64,000 nt of DNA from Larimichthys crocea (Eukaryota; Chordata; Actinopteri; Sciaenidae): NCBI RefSeq assembly GCF_000972845.2, contig NC_040032.1, forward strand, positions 2,871,073-2,935,072, given 5' to 3'. Position numbers and translations under genes: made by a program. Numbering within the stretch: position 1 is the first letter of the stretch; each line of letters begins with the position of its first letter. Below the pieces are notes generated by a model. That model was not told the DNA's origin, did no database searches, and saw nothing but the letters and a program-made list of their open reading frames with translations. Shown piece after piece: positions 1 through 12,332 of this stretch.

Positions 1-3000
1 ACATTTGACTTAAAACAAAATTTCAGTCATTTATCAATAAGATTTACATTATCTGTTCTTTTCAGGCCCAAAGAACCGAATATCATGTGCTCTGAAGGTG
101 AAAACTTGTCAGCAAGATCTACAATCTTTCTCTCTGATGACAGACACATTATTCGTGGCTGCGTTGTGCATGTAAAGTGATTATGAACATATTTATCTCT
201 TTTCAAATACTTTCTTGTTTGTGTTTCTTTGTTCAACTTTATACATTGTGCAAAAACAGCTGTAGTCTACTCTAGAAGGCCACCAGGTGTCTTTTTTTTT
301 TATTTTTTATTCTCTCTATGTCTGTTCAAGAGCATTTCCAATCACGTCTTATGACGAATCAGTGTTTGAAAAATGCTCTCAGATTTCTGTGACTGGTCGA
401 CCTTGTTGTTGAATTATTAGAAGTAAACAAACCCAACACATTTGTGAAATTGCAGGCAGAGTCGAGCAAACGCGTTTCCTAATATCGACTTTCTCGCTTA
501 AACTGGGCTGAATATGAACAGCGCGACACTACTGCTGATGTCAAAAACAAATATGTAAAAAGCTACGACAATCAGAGACGTTCACCTTCCGAATGAAAAA
601 AAAGCGTGCACCAGTTTGTGTTCACTGCGTTTAGACCATTTGACCAGGTGAAAATTGCACCAGCCACTGAAAACACGTTTCATGGGTAAAAGGAGAAAAT
701 TTTGATATATTATCACAAGTCAGCATGCTGTTCTCAGAAAGCTTAAAAGCAAAAATCAAACAGAAGCAAACTATTGTCTGGCCTAATGCTCAAAACCCAG
801 ATATTTCCTCCTTTATTTATACATGTAACTTTTAATCAGAAACTCTTGTAACTGATTAGTGAACTGATTACTGTAAATGTGTGGAAAAACCAAAACAGGG
901 AATACCTGTACAAAGATTTCTATAAAATGCAGTCGGGTCTGTTCTCTCCACTCCAGCAAATAAGATTTGAAATGAAACAGAAGGCGGTGTTAAAGTTCTG
1001 AGTCTCTCAGCTTTAACTTGAGTGAGAGAACAGGTTGGGAAATGTAGAAATGTGGCCCCCAAATTAGGTTGTCTTACTCAATGTTTGGTTGCAAATCCAG
1101 TCCATAATGCTCACTCTGTCAGGCCTATGGTGCAGCTGTCACTTCTTGCTGGTTTTAGGCTCTTTTTGCAATCGGTCTGAATCAACAGCATTGAGGCAAC
1201 TGAGCTGTGTCACCACTCCTGCATGTTTAGAACCATTGTCCTGCTGCATTTACCTATTATTTAAGAGGAAAGGGCTTCTATACTGAACCCAGTATGGATG
1301 TAAACACTCTCAAAGTCTGTTAGAAGCTGAAAGTCAGCACTTTCACCTCATAGTCACTTCAAAGCCAATGTTCTGGAGTGTAGAGCCCAGAGAACAGAAA
1401 CACATCACTGTCCTAATGCTTTCTGACTGCACTGTATGGCCTCAAAAAACAACTCCAGGGTTACAATTTTTTGAGTTTTGGACCAAACCTTCCTTGTTCT
1501 GTTTTTTTGTTGTTTTTTTCTAAATGCACATTTTCAGATCTTTTGATTGCACTTCAGCATCGTCTAGTGGCTTCCTCTGTGGCACTGTCAGACAAATGTG
1601 CTGACAGTCTCTTTATGACACTGTTGTCTCGAAAAGCACATAGCTTATCATGTATTATAGTGGTAAATGTGTTATAAGTGTGTATTATATTGTCACTCAT
1701 CCCTGATGGCCCAACACTCTAAATGATAAACAAGAATGGCTGTAGTACATTAGCGTCAGTCTACTGCATCACTAAGAACAGCGGAGCAGCCACACCTCAT
1801 GGATTTGCATGTTATATACAGAGTATAATACATTATTCTGGTTAGGTATGATTTATGGTGTTTATTTACATATGATATGTAGTCTGGATTAACATAACAA
1901 CTCCAACTGATAAGATAAATGACTTTAAAATGAAAATGTAATATCCCAGCAATGTAGAAAAATAAGTCATATCCGTTGTATTGACATGAGGAAAATGGTT
2001 GGTTTGTATCTAGCACCTATTGCAACCATATTACTTACGTACTATAATAAACCACCGCAGACACGTGGGCACCACTGAATAGAGCTAGAAATTTCTTACT
2101 ACCCATGAATCACTTCTCTCAGGAAATACATTTTTCATACATTTCAACATAAGGGCATTTTATGATCTATTAATTTAGAATTTTAGATAGAAAAATAATA
2201 ACATTTTCCTTTGTTATTAATATTTTTAAATAAATTGATCATTGAATAACTTTATAATATGCATACTTTAATATTGTTTGTGTGTGCTTTTAATTCAAAT
2301 GTATACTTTGTGCTTTGTAAAAGCTATGATTGTTTGTAAAGCCCACTTTCATAAATGATAAGTTTTAATCATGTTCCTCTGTGAAATTTCTGTCCACTGT
2401 CTCCTGTGTTTATTATCCTTCTGTACAAGTCACGTTTATCAATAATTTCTATAACTTCTTAACCCAAACTCTATCATTCATCAAAGCTGTTCAGAAATAC
2501 CTTGATTTTTACCCGAAGCTGTGATCAGAAAAAGCAGTTTCTTCTCTAAGCAGTCATTTACCAATCTTTTCAGCTATTTCCTCTTCTGGAAACTGAATCT
2601 GATCATATTTGTGTCATACATTTGATATAATAAAGGTTTGGAAGCTTCCTCCTACAGTACTTTGGAGAGCATGCTTTTTTTATAAGTCAGATTTTCTTGT
2701 ACCGATGAAAGATTTTAACCTTTCATCTCACTATTTCTTTCCTTGTTGTTTTGACGGATTTATAATCTGCTGTACAAGATGTTCAATCCTTTTTATATGC
2801 TCTCTTTTTATGTATGCCTCTCCTAAAACAGAGATTGTGATGTCAATAACACTACCTGTGTAAATAAACAATTAACTATGAACAATGATTGCTTTGAATG
2901 GCATTTATCTTTAACATTTTATCACCATTTTATTTTTACAGCATCACTGAATATCTGTATACTTTTTTTTTTTTTACCATGCTTGATAATTAACTTTGCA

Positions 3001-3083
3001 CCCTGAAATAATCAATCGTTCTGTCAGGACCATTTTATCCAGCGAGAGTCTTAAATAGAGATCAATCAACCTGCTATGGAAAT
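1..3083. other. AT-rich non-coding flank downstream of the minus-strand gene
   Basis: I see no gene here. Open frames are at most about 86 codons, have no codon bias, and lie in AT-rich DNA with T runs (293-306, 2963-2976). A 9-bp inverted repeat (AGAGCATTT at about 329 and AAATGCTCT at about 370) is the only notable local structure. The stretch lies beyond the likely 3' end of the gene whose last exon is at 4309-4772, so it is probably intergenic. Confidence 0.6.
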
Positions 3084-3089
3084 TTTATT
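3084..3089 (-). terminator. Candidate poly(A) signal of the minus-strand gene
   Basis: TTTATT on the plus strand reads AATAAA on the minus strand. It is the first canonical hexamer I found downstream of the stop codon at 4309-4311 and would give a 3' UTR of about 1.2 kb. A second AATAAA on the same strand is at 2929-2934. Such hexamers are common by chance in AT-rich DNA, so this is only a candidate. Confidence 0.25.
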
Positions 3090-3674
3090 GTATTCTTGAA
3101 TTGTGCTCTTTTAAAATAACTGTCTGCCTATCTCTGTGTGTTTACCACATTACATACATGAATGCATGAATAATGGTTAATTTTCATTAAATAGACAAAC
3201 GGCTTGTCTTTGTGTGTAACCAATGGGCTTCATTTATAACTGTAAACAAGAACCACATCTATCTGCTCTATCACTGGACCCTATCATCAATAATTATTGA
3301 TTACTGTGTCAACCGTCAGGGTAGAAAGCATCCGTCTGCGTGATGACGGGGTTAGCCTGTGTAGCAATCCTGTCCCATTCTGTGTGCATGTGCCGCGGCT
3401 GTCATATTGTGGGCTTTTGTTCATTTTGGGAAAGTAATTGACAAAAATGTCCATTACGCCGTGTGTCTCTGAATTCCTTTTACATTGTAACCTCGGTATT
3501 ACCCCACATCCAGCCAACACGGCAAAAATCAGTGCAATGCAGGGCAGTTAGATTTACTCCAGGTATGTTTCCAATATAACTGATATTACAAGAAGAAAAT
3601 AAATTGCGGCGCTGATGAAATTGTACCTCCTCCTGCCTCAGAAGTCCCAAATCTTGCCTAAAAGTTAAATAATC

Positions 3675-3790
3675 GACCTAGCTGTTTACGCCCCCCCTGG
3701 CAGCAGAGAGCTTTGGGTGTATTTATAGTGAGAGCACTGTCGGGACAGCATGAATTATTAATGGGTCCTGATGCAGATTTATCTGTGACC
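3675..3790. other. Possible conserved non-coding element
   Basis: The segment is unique-looking, with balanced composition, no simple repeats and a TAAT-type homeodomain core (GAATTATTAATGGG at about 3751-3764). It resembles vertebrate conserved non-coding elements in texture only. Conservation cannot be judged from one genome. Confidence 0.15.
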
Positions 3791-3807
3791 TCTAGGCCAC
3801 CTGGGTG

Positions 3808-3833
3808 TGAACACACACACACACACACGCACA
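3808..3833. repeat. (CA)n microsatellite
   Basis: An alternating CA run interrupted once by CGCA. Read on the minus strand it produces a Val/Cys-rich frame that is not a gene. Confidence 0.9.
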
Positions 3834-4308
3834 CATTCACCTAAACTAAATCAGTGTTTGTCTTTGTGGTTTTACAGTGAAATGATGACAGATGACGGTG
3901 TGTGCAGTCCAGTAACCCTCAGTAACCCCCCAGTGTAGCCATTAGCCAGCCTTCGGTTGGTTGATTGGTTTATGGAGGATGTCTTTCGTCCACCTGGATT
4001 GGTCCTCAGGGATAAATTATTCAAAGCTCCGAAGCATTCAGCAAGGTACAGCACATACTTACAGTACATACAGTAGGCCTAAACTACATACACACACATA
4101 CGTACTACATATGTCAAGAAGAGAACAGTCTGGTTTTTATGCTTCTTAGCTTCTGTGTAGACCTTCATCCTACTGGCACAGTTTCCTGCAGAAACTAAAT
4201 TCAAATGAGTTTAGTGTTATCTCCCTTTTGTTGCAAAAGTCATGATCAAAAAACATGTAAACTGATCCTTGGCCTCATGTGTTTGCTCCCTCTGTCCTTT
4301 CTGCTGGC

Positions 4309-4772
4309 TCAGAGACGGTATTTTCTCAACAGGTCTGCCTGCCACATGTACTTCCTCTCGGGGAACCTTTCTGGGATCTTGATCTTGCGGAAGTCTTGAA
4401 TGCACTTTTCCAGCTCTTCCTCAACCGTCAGCTTCTCTTTCGCCGGCCTCTTCTTGCAGGTGCTGGTGTCACGGGAGCTTGCCGTAAGCGTGCGCAGCAA
4501 GTCACTCTTCCGCCTATGTTCGGACTGCTGGAGCATGGCAATGGGGCCCTTTTTCGGCGGCCTGTCCAGGGTTTGGACGTTGGCATGGGGGTGTGACTGG
4601 CGGCTGACCGGGCCACGGATGACAGTTCCCTGGGGAGAGCTGGCTTCTGACTGGCTCTCAGAGCTGGACGTGGAGAGCTCGTTGAAGGAGGTGCCGCTCT
4701 CGCCCTCGCCATCGCCTTTGTGGTTTTTGCAGCAGCAGTCACATGGAGGGGAGGACCAACGTGATGGACCAC
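4309..4772 (-). CDS. Terminal coding exon of an unrecognised gene (C-terminal 153 residues)
   Basis: The exon starts at 4772, just after a good acceptor (TATGTCTTTCCAG on the minus strand, AG at 4773-4774). It begins with the last two bases of a split codon, so the upstream intron is phase 1. The frame stays open for 153 complete codons to the TGA at 4309-4311. Third positions are strongly G/C rich, unlike the AT-rich surroundings, and the segment is much more GC rich than its flanks. The product opens with a Ser/Pro/Trp stretch and a cysteine cluster (CDCCC, about residues 10-14). A Ser/Glu/Gly-rich low-complexity part follows to about residue 50, then a basic segment (HRRKSDLLRTLT, about 88-99), and last a charged amphipathic tail (EEELEKCIQDFRKIKIPERF, then RKYMWQADLLRKYRL). 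I see no membrane segment, signal peptide or catalytic motif here. The tail looks like a conserved C-terminal module of a cytoplasmic scaffold or signalling protein, but I cannot name the family. Longer frames on both strands over 4205-4946 are shadows of this exon. Confidence 0.85.
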
Positions 4773-7031
4773 CTGGAAAGACATAGAACCAGAATGGGAG
4801 CTAACATTAGAGTCAATGAGGAGCAAATTTTTTTCCCACCTTTTCTTTCTTTTGGTGCCATTCATCAAGAGAAAACCGTGACAATGACACAAAGAGAGCC
4901 ACAAATTAGTCAGACAGGAGAAGAAAGGCGAAGTAAGAAGCGCTGAAGACTGACAAAGAAGAAAAGTCAGCTAATGCCAAATGGCTATCACCTAGAACAA
5001 AGTGACATGGCATTAAGGACAACTGGCTTGCTTCCAGTCTAATCATGGAAGTGAGCTGGCTGACTGTTTGACAAGCCTGCATTGTTCAGGGAACTACCCT
5101 CTAGATCCAACCTGTCACATTAAACAAGTGGAAGCCTTGTACACGAAGAAGGTCCAAGATACATGCTGTAAATGTATTTACTGTAAGTTACTGAAGACAA
5201 TTCTGTTTAAATTGAATGAAAGAGGAGCCACCGAGCTTTTGATTTTGCAAAGATCTTTAACTGCGCGAGGAGGAATTGTAGCAATACTGGCACAGGATGT
5301 TTGTTAGACCACAAATTGATGTTGTGAATTGAAACTTCAATGAAAACTACACAGTTAGCATTGATTTAGTGATACGCAGGTCACGAGATGTGTAAATATT
5401 GTTTCAGCAGCATTCAAATGACAGTAACAGTACATTTTCAGTCCGTTGCAGGTACTAACTAACATGTCTATTAAATAAAAGTAGAGCTTGTTAGATGTCT
5501 CCTGATCTGCAAGACACCAAATCAGTGCTTGCTTGGCAAATGTGTTAATTGAGTGTTTAAAAAAGATGTTGCAACCCTTTTGCTTTCTTTGAAACTTTTG
5601 CAGTATTTTCCATCACCTCTCTAAAAATGTTTTGAAATCTTGTGCAGTGGGTGGAATCGAAGTGGTACAGGTCAGCGCAGAGTTTTTATTAAACTGCTTT
5701 CCTCTCAAACATGTGATCATATCGGAGTCTGCGACTCTTTTTACCTGACCTGGACCTTACCCTGAACTGGAATTTCTATCAAACAAAGTAGCAGTGTCTT
5801 GGTGACGATGAGGTTAAAGCAGCTGCCCAGCAGTTGCGGTTTCGCCCAATAACGAGACAAAAGCAGTGATCCGCAGTCAATCGCTGAAAGGAATCAATTG
5901 CACAGCCTGGCCTCTGTGTGAACATACAGTGGACTGAAAGACTCGGAGGAACCAGAGCAGCACACCACACCTCTCACTGCAGGAAGCAGCCATTTATTTT
6001 TCATGCTAACCTCCTGAATAATTGAAGGGGTATCTGTTGCTGATGGACTCCTCTCTGTTAAGTGAGGAGAGTGAGATCTAAACCCTTGCGGCAAACACAC
6101 ACATGCTACATCCCCAACCCTCCCTTTCTGATTTCGAGCCCCACCCCTCACCATAAACATTACTACACACACACACATGCAAGCACAGGCTTTCACATCA
6201 GGTTCAATGGTACCATTATTTCTTTTCATGTGCTGCTGTGCATTTTCCTTCCAATGAGATGGCACAAGACTATAAATAATGCTGTTAAAAATACATGCCC
6301 CTTTGCTTTTGCTTCTCTTTGTCCTCAGCGGTGTGTTTAGTTTGTTTATGAAGAAACAGCAGGACAGAAATCAATTCATCCAACCAAAATCTGTTCCTCA
6401 GAGTAGCACTCATAAACAGCTACGCTTTATAAATCCATTCATGTGAAAATAGAAGAAATATTAGTTGACACTGTTATTCGAAACTGCAGGAGGTCTAGCG
6501 TTCAGTATAGCGCTAAATATCCATACTGGCACAAACACACACACATAATGTATATGAAAGACACATCACCCATCAAAGACAGTGACAGAAATAGAACGTA
6601 ACACCCTTTGCCAGTCGTAATTATAGTGATCCAGATCTGCTATGTGTGCTGTACATTTCCAGCTTTCACAAAAAAAGCACATACTCATGCAAAGACAGAG
6701 CGTAGTTGGCAGGTACGTACACAATTAGTAATGTATCTGACTCAGATAAAAAGATGTATCCGTTATACAGTTAGGAGACAGAGAATGTAACCAGATGCCA
6801 GACCCAATTACATCTTCCAAACCTTTGTTTAGGGACACGAGTTAATTTTAGTCAGGAAGTGAATAGGTAAATAGCTCTGATCAATGAGATGCAGATTCGT
6901 AATTGGTGTTTTGAAAAATGGCCCCAGACAGTGGTGAATTGCTGAATCCACCAGTACCCAATCTGCCTGTCCAAATAAAATTAACACGATGAGACGGGTA
7001 AAGGTGCTGTAACAAATGTCTTAAGCCTTGA

Positions 7032-7079
<48 letters not shown>

Positions 7080-8863
7080 CCTTGTATCTGTACATTTGAT
7101 ATACGACATTTTGATTAAACTCTGGCGTTAAGTAATTATGTCCACCTCTATATAACACTTCATGCTCTAAGTCTTGACAGTGACATGGTGTTTTAATTTA
7201 CAGGTATTGTGAATGGCTATTAGCCTCGCTAACACTAAACACTACCAGGGAGAGATCTGATTTATCATTTTGACCGGCTGGATTTCCTGTCAAACCTTTA
7301 GCTTCATGACAAATTGGCTGGGAAATAATTCAGCTGAGGACAGCAGACGTACAGGGACTTTAAAATCGAAGCACTGATAACTCCAATTTGTTATATAAGT
7401 CACTGAGTGGTGTGTTCTTACCTTCATCTTAACAGTGATACTGTAATTAAGTTCCCAAAAGGATGCAGTGTTGATGCGCTGTAGCACATCGCAGCATGTC
7501 AATAGTAAAACTAATTTCCTCTGCTAATTGAAGTGAGAGAAAAAAACCATGTTAATGTGTAGACCTGCACTTTCTCATTCGTTTTTACACTGTATGGTTA
7601 TAATGTCTTGCTAATTGAAGTGAAAATTAAACCACTGTTTATGTTATGTTCATTCAGGTTTTTTCTGTCTACTTGAACTAATTTCTATCTTTCTTTATTG
7701 CTTCTGTTGCTCCATTTTTCTGCATCATACCAGAACTCCTCCAATATAGGAAGTCACAAAGGAAGCATAGGGCCCTCAAGTGCAGTCTGTGTCCACATAA
7801 CTTTATAAAACTTTAAGTAATACTGTAATACCGCCACTAAATTTATTTTGTTGTCTGAGACAATGATGCAATTTGGCAGTGTTCTCTGGAGGCTCCATAT
7901 TTCCATGATGATGGAGGTGCCATAATTAAAGGTCATGGTTTTAGAATCTAAAGGCTATAGCTGCCACACAAACTGTTTGATTCTAATTATACTGGCGAGG
8001 AATAATGCATCTTGTTACAGACTGGCCCAAAGGATGAAGGCATCCATCACTCTATTGAAAGTTTTTCTGTTCTTCAGCACCTGAGGTCATTTAAACTGCA
8101 GGAACCACTGATAAACTTCTCTGCAACATGGGGCATTATCCAATCCATGTGCTGTAGTCGTCTAAGGCAGTGGTAACATATATGTACAGATCTTTCATGT
8201 GTACTGAAACAAGCTGAATTTCCTCGTGCAAATAAAAAGCATGATTATTAAAAAAAAAAGACCAGGTTCCTGTATAGTCCTGTCTAGTATTTTAGCTGTC
8301 TAAATGCCAGGAGTTTGACAGTTTCTCTCTGTGACAGGTAGGCGACTCTCCTGAATGATCTACTCACTCAAAAAATAACCCAAAGTTCATTGTTCATACC
8401 AGTCAGGAAATGTCTAGAGGAGGGGGGCATTCCCACTTTCTGTCAATCACACCCACACGAATGTCAGAATATTTGAAAAGATGTAGAATAAATCACCTGA
8501 GGCGAAATGCAGGTGCAGTTGCTGGAACAGGGACGTGTCTGAATTTGAAGTGAATGTTATTTTTTAGTAACTTATGCCATCTTTTCAGCATATAAATAAT
8601 AAAATTACAGTTTTATTTCATTTCTAACTGTGATACCTGGTTAAAAAATATGTCACTTAGAAAAAGATTTGTTATATGCACCATCCAGGTACTCACAGTA
8701 CACTGCATTTTTACACAACTGTGTACGTTATGTACTCAAAATAGCATGTGTAAGGATGGAAGTATCTGAACTGAGACACAGTGTAAGTCGAATCTATTCA
8801 AACTAGATGACAGATAGATGTATACTGGAGTAAGGGCCAAATAGATCACCTGCATTATTTAAT

Positions 8864-8865
<2 letters not shown>
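4773..8865. other. Intron-like non-coding DNA upstream of the terminal exon
   Basis: On the minus strand this begins with the intron that ends at the 4773-4774 acceptor. It is AT-rich with short frames only. A 14-bp direct repeat (GCTAATTGAAGTGA) occurs at about 7523 and 7610. There is a strong minus-strand donor (AAG|GTAAGA) at 7422/7421, but no convincing exon is attached. One TG repeat is listed separately. Confidence 0.5.
7034..7076. repeat. (TG)n microsatellite
   Basis: About 20 uninterrupted GT units after a short GCGTG lead-in. Likely polymorphic. Confidence 0.95.

Positions 8866-8937
<72 letters not shown>
8866..8937. repeat. 72-base poly(A) run
   Basis: Seventy-two consecutive A residues immediately precede the SINE-like sequence at 8938. 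This is far longer than other A tracts in the window. On the minus strand it yields a meaningless poly-Phe frame. It could be the old tail of another retroposed element, an expanded mononucleotide repeat, or an assembly artefact in length. Confidence 0.95.
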
Positions 8938-8938
<1 letters not shown>

Positions 8939-9166
8939 AGCAGCCTAAAGGTAGAGAAGTGAGTTTGTGGCTGGAAGGCAGTCAGTTCAAACCCAGACCC
9001 TGAGGAAAAAAAATTGGGCAAGAAAGTGAATCAGGAGAGCTTGCTTTGAGTCTTGAGCAAGGCAATTAATCCACAAACTGCTCCGGGGACCGGCACCAAA
9101 GACTGAGCTGTTCCTGAGTCAGATTGTGTTCAACCGTGTAAATTCCAGACAAGCAAAAAAAAAAAA
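8938..9166 (+). mobile_element. tRNA-derived SINE copy
   Basis: The head (about 8941-9000) carries an RNA polymerase III A-box-like segment (GTAGAGAAGTGAG, about 8951-8963) and a B-box-like segment (AGTTCAAACCC, 8984-8994), spaced as in a tRNA gene. The body contains GAGCAAGGCAATTAATCC and ACTGCTCCGG, a text I associate with fish tRNA-derived SINEs. It ends near an A-rich tail at 9156-9167. A related body fragment lies at 48645-48705. The promoter boxes are diverged, so this is probably an inactive copy. Confidence 0.6.
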
Positions 9167-9515
9167 CACATTCATATTAATGATTTAGTCTCATATATGG
9201 TCATGAAGTAATTACACTTCCTGACTTTGGTATAACATGCTTGTTGATTTGTTTATTTTCAGCCCACATCAAAAAATAAATAACGAAATAAAAAAAAAAT
9301 AAGATCATTTCACGTATGAAAAGTTAATTTGTGTGTTTCTGTGCTGCTTAGTCATTCCAAATGTACATGTGTTTCTGCACATGCATCAACATGTGTGTGT
9401 AAATGTACTGAAAATGTTATATATGTGTAGGCCTAGTGCATGTACCACCCTGTGCTCTCATGCTTAAGTGAGGTCATGCTTTCCTTCAGGGCTGAGTACA
9501 TATTTGCGTGGTTGT

Positions 9516-9516
<1 letters not shown>

Positions 9517-9557
<41 letters not shown>
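9517..9557. repeat. (TG)n microsatellite
   Basis: About 20 TG units. First of a cluster within 600 bp. Confidence 0.95.
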
Positions 9558-9559
<2 letters not shown>

Positions 9560-9702
9560 GAATGCATTATATGTACGTGCACATGCATGTATCACTTGTG
9601 AGTTGATGCATCATGTGCCTGATGTAGGTCAGTTTGTGTGCTTCACTGCAGCCTCCTTCCTCCACATAAATCATACATGTTTTAGTTTGACATGTGTTTG
9701 TG

Positions 9703-9706
<4 letters not shown>

Positions 9707-9734
<28 letters not shown>
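9707..9734. repeat. (TG)n microsatellite
   Basis: About 14 TG units. Second block of the cluster. Confidence 0.95.
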
Positions 9735-9907
9735 GCCTGTGGTCATCCCTCAGTGTATAAGTGACATTGGCCTTGGAACTATTATCTGTATGCCGTTGGG
9801 CAGAGAAAGGGAGGCTGATGTCAGGTGGGGTTCCCATTGATGTCATCAGAGGTGTCAGACTGTCGGCCGTGCCTCTGGCTAGCATCACTCAGCACACGCA
9901 CCCTCGC

Positions 9908-9910
<3 letters not shown>

Positions 9911-9938
<28 letters not shown>

Positions 9939-9953
9939 CTGTGTGTGTGTGTT
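9911..9953. repeat. (GT)n microsatellite with one interruption
   Basis: GT units broken once by TCTG at about 9939. Third block of the cluster. A shorter AC/CG block follows at about 10066-10089. Confidence 0.95.
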
Positions 9954-12324
9954 GTGTTACACTGTATGTGTAGCAGTTGATTCATGTGATCTCATGTTGT
10001 TTCTCTTCCAGGGAGGTTGGCAGGAGGTCTGACTGAAGTCTAATGATTGTCACATGCTATTACGTACACACATACACACACGCGCACACGGTGTTTCCTG
10101 ACAGGTGCTCGAGGCTCTGATGTATTGATCTCAGCAGGGACCTCCACAACTTGTGTTAGCTCTGGCCAGTAAAAAGAGCTGGCTGTCTCACACTGCACTC
10201 ACAATGAAATAAACACACACACATACTGCACACACTGTGGACAAACCTAATTTTCTATCCATAACTGTCATCCATCATTTCAGCTATTATTCAAAGGTCC
10301 TTTCATTTTCTTGAACAAGCAGTCGTGAAGCATGTTATCTAATATATTCATGTAGACAGATGCTTTGAGTGTCAATATTTATGATGACTGTGCAACTATA
10401 ATACAGGCATATTCCATAACAATACACTGACGCCAGTGCTGTAGTACTCAAGACTGAGACCTTTACAAAGTGGTCTTGAGACTGTTTTTAAGGTCTCATT
10501 TCAGAATCGACCGCGCTTTTACTCAGACTCGTTTTCTATTCTAGCTTGCCACATGTGTCTTGAGGTCACTGTAGGAATAGTGTTAAATCTTGGGTGTTAT
10601 GGGGACACTGCCTTCTCTCCCTGAGACACAGAGCAGCTGTATGTTTGCCGTTGCATCCTGATCATTACTATGGTAACCAAGGTCAGAGGGTAGAACTGTC
10701 TCACTCCCTTGACACAACAGGTAGGTACATAACAAAGAAGAATCAGAGTCAGATAACAATGTTGGACCACTAAGTGTAAACCATTAATGACCATGTATGG
10801 ACATAGAGTGGTTGTGTCACTGTCCTGAGGGCATATAGACAAACCAGAGAGGACAGCCTCTTCAGTCTTGAAGTCTATTGATAAATCCTCCATTCTCCTT
10901 GGCCCAACTTCAATAAACTTTTCCAGCATACAGTAATACATCTTGGACTCCTGTGCTCCTGTCTCTCCACATCACAGGGATATCACTAAATTGTCAGTGC
11001 ATTGTCTGATTTATGTAATGTGATGTGATGTAAAAGCTCTTGTAAAAATTCAACCAATAGCTGAACTTTGTAATTTTGAACATTTTGTTTCTGTTAAGAG
11101 CTGTCAGTCCTCCTTCACAAAGACTCTTACAAAAGTGAATGTGGGAGACAAAAGAAGAACCTGTGGTTGTTTAACAGAGATGTCAGCCAAATCTTCTGTA
11201 ATCAAATTTGGCTCCCACAAAGATTTCAGCTGCAAAACTGTCAAATCTGCAAGGCAACGACTGGGACCACAGACCAGATTTGGCAAATATTAGCTACATC
11301 CTGCCTTTGTTTTGGCCTTGACTTGGTTTCAGTTCAGGTGTTTTTTAATAACAACACTTGCTGATACTATATGCCTCAAAAATGTCTTGCTTCATGAAAC
11401 TGCCTTTATAACCCTCGATTTTAGACACTACAGGCGGAGTACAAATTCTGCATCCATCTGGAGGTAAGCATTACCTGAGAACGTCGACAAATCAACGACT
11501 GAGTGCATCTTTGTTTCTTTCATCTTCTTTCATTTTCATTTGGGATGGCGCACCACCAGAGTTTTCAAAATCAGAGTAGAGCAGAGATTCAAAAACCACA
11601 TTAAATTGCATGTCATCTCCTGCAGCATGATTTTTGCCCACAAAGTACAGCATGTCGTACCCAAACAGACTCAGATATTTTCCTCATTATATTGGGTTAT
11701 TCTGGGGAAAAGAAATAATCGTGAGCGAAAGGATTCAATTGCTGAAGTACTTGGCAGTCTTTCGAACATTAGAGGACTTCTGCCTGGTACTTGAATGAGC
11801 AGATAGACACAAGCACAACATTCATTTTAAAGTGGAGGTTTCTCTTCTCTTCTTTTTTCTTGCACCTTCTTTTTTTCCGTTGTTCTTTTTTTGACTGCAC
11901 TCTTTTTTTTTTACATTTCTCTCTTCATCTGCATATGCATCACCTTTACCCTTTCCCTTTCTAATGCCTGTATCGATGGGTTGGTGCGTCAGTGGGTATG
12001 AGTATGGATGATTGCCCTCTGATTGATTTCTGTCATACAGCCTCTCAGCACTGGGAGGCTGTTCACCCGAGATAAATGATGTTGGCTCAACAAAAGCAAA
12101 TAAAACTCTTCTATCTATCACTCCTTGTCTGTCAATTTTTTTCTGACTCCCACCTCAACTCTGCACTGGCTTCATTTGTCTTGCTCCCCACTGCTTCTCT
12201 TCTCAGTTTCTGCTTTCTCTCTCTCTCAGCATTTTTCAGATTTTTTTCTCTATTCTTTTTTTAAAAATGTATTCTCTCTCTCTCTTTGTAACTTTCTGTT
12301 CTTAGCTGCTTAATTCTGACAAGT

Positions 12325-12332
12325 CAACAGCC
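12325..12332. repeat. Left target-site duplication of the hAT-like element
   Basis: CAACAGCC abuts the left TIR and matches 7 of 8 bases of CAAAAGCC at 12936-12943. Confidence 0.7.

Larger units (their letters stand above)
3090..4308 (-). other. Probable 3' UTR and downstream sequence
   Basis: This stretch follows the stop codon on the minus strand and precedes the first candidate poly(A) signal. It holds no convincing coding frame. It contains a short (CA)n run at 3808-3833 and a homeodomain-site-rich segment at about 3675-3790 that looks like a conserved non-coding element. The extent of the UTR is inferred. Confidence 0.3.
9167..12324. other. Non-coding DNA with a cluster of TG microsatellites
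   Basis: No supported gene. The longest frame, 114 codons on the minus strand (10597-10941), has mixed hydrophobic content, no recognisable motif and no splice context, so I treat it as chance. Pyrimidine-rich low complexity occurs at about 11830-11925. Between 9500 and 10090 there are four separate TG/CA blocks. Confidence 0.5.

Noticed and set aside
4205..4946. Overlapping long frames on both strands over the terminal exon (up to 158 codons)
   Set aside because: They are shadows of the GC-rich coding exon 4309-4772. Only the frame ending in TGA at 4309 has the acceptor, codon bias and a natural C-terminus.
7422..7478. Possible 57-nt minus-strand exon ending in AAG|GTAAGA
   Set aside because: The donor is excellent but the acceptor has almost no polypyrimidine tract, and its phase 0 exit does not fit the phase 1 entry of the exon at 4772.
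8803..9021. Minus-strand frame with a long poly-Phe run
   Set aside because: Read-through of the 72-base poly(A) run.
10012..10045. Acceptor-like TGTTTCTCTTCCAG followed by a short frame
   Set aside because: All three frames stop within about 35 bases and no donor was found.
10597..10941. 114-codon minus-strand frame
   Set aside because: No motif or codon bias, and no promoter or splice context. The length is within chance expectation for 64 kb.
11432..11461. Possible 30-nt plus-strand microexon before GTAAGC
   Set aside because: The upstream tract is weak and there is no partner exon, so chance is more likely.
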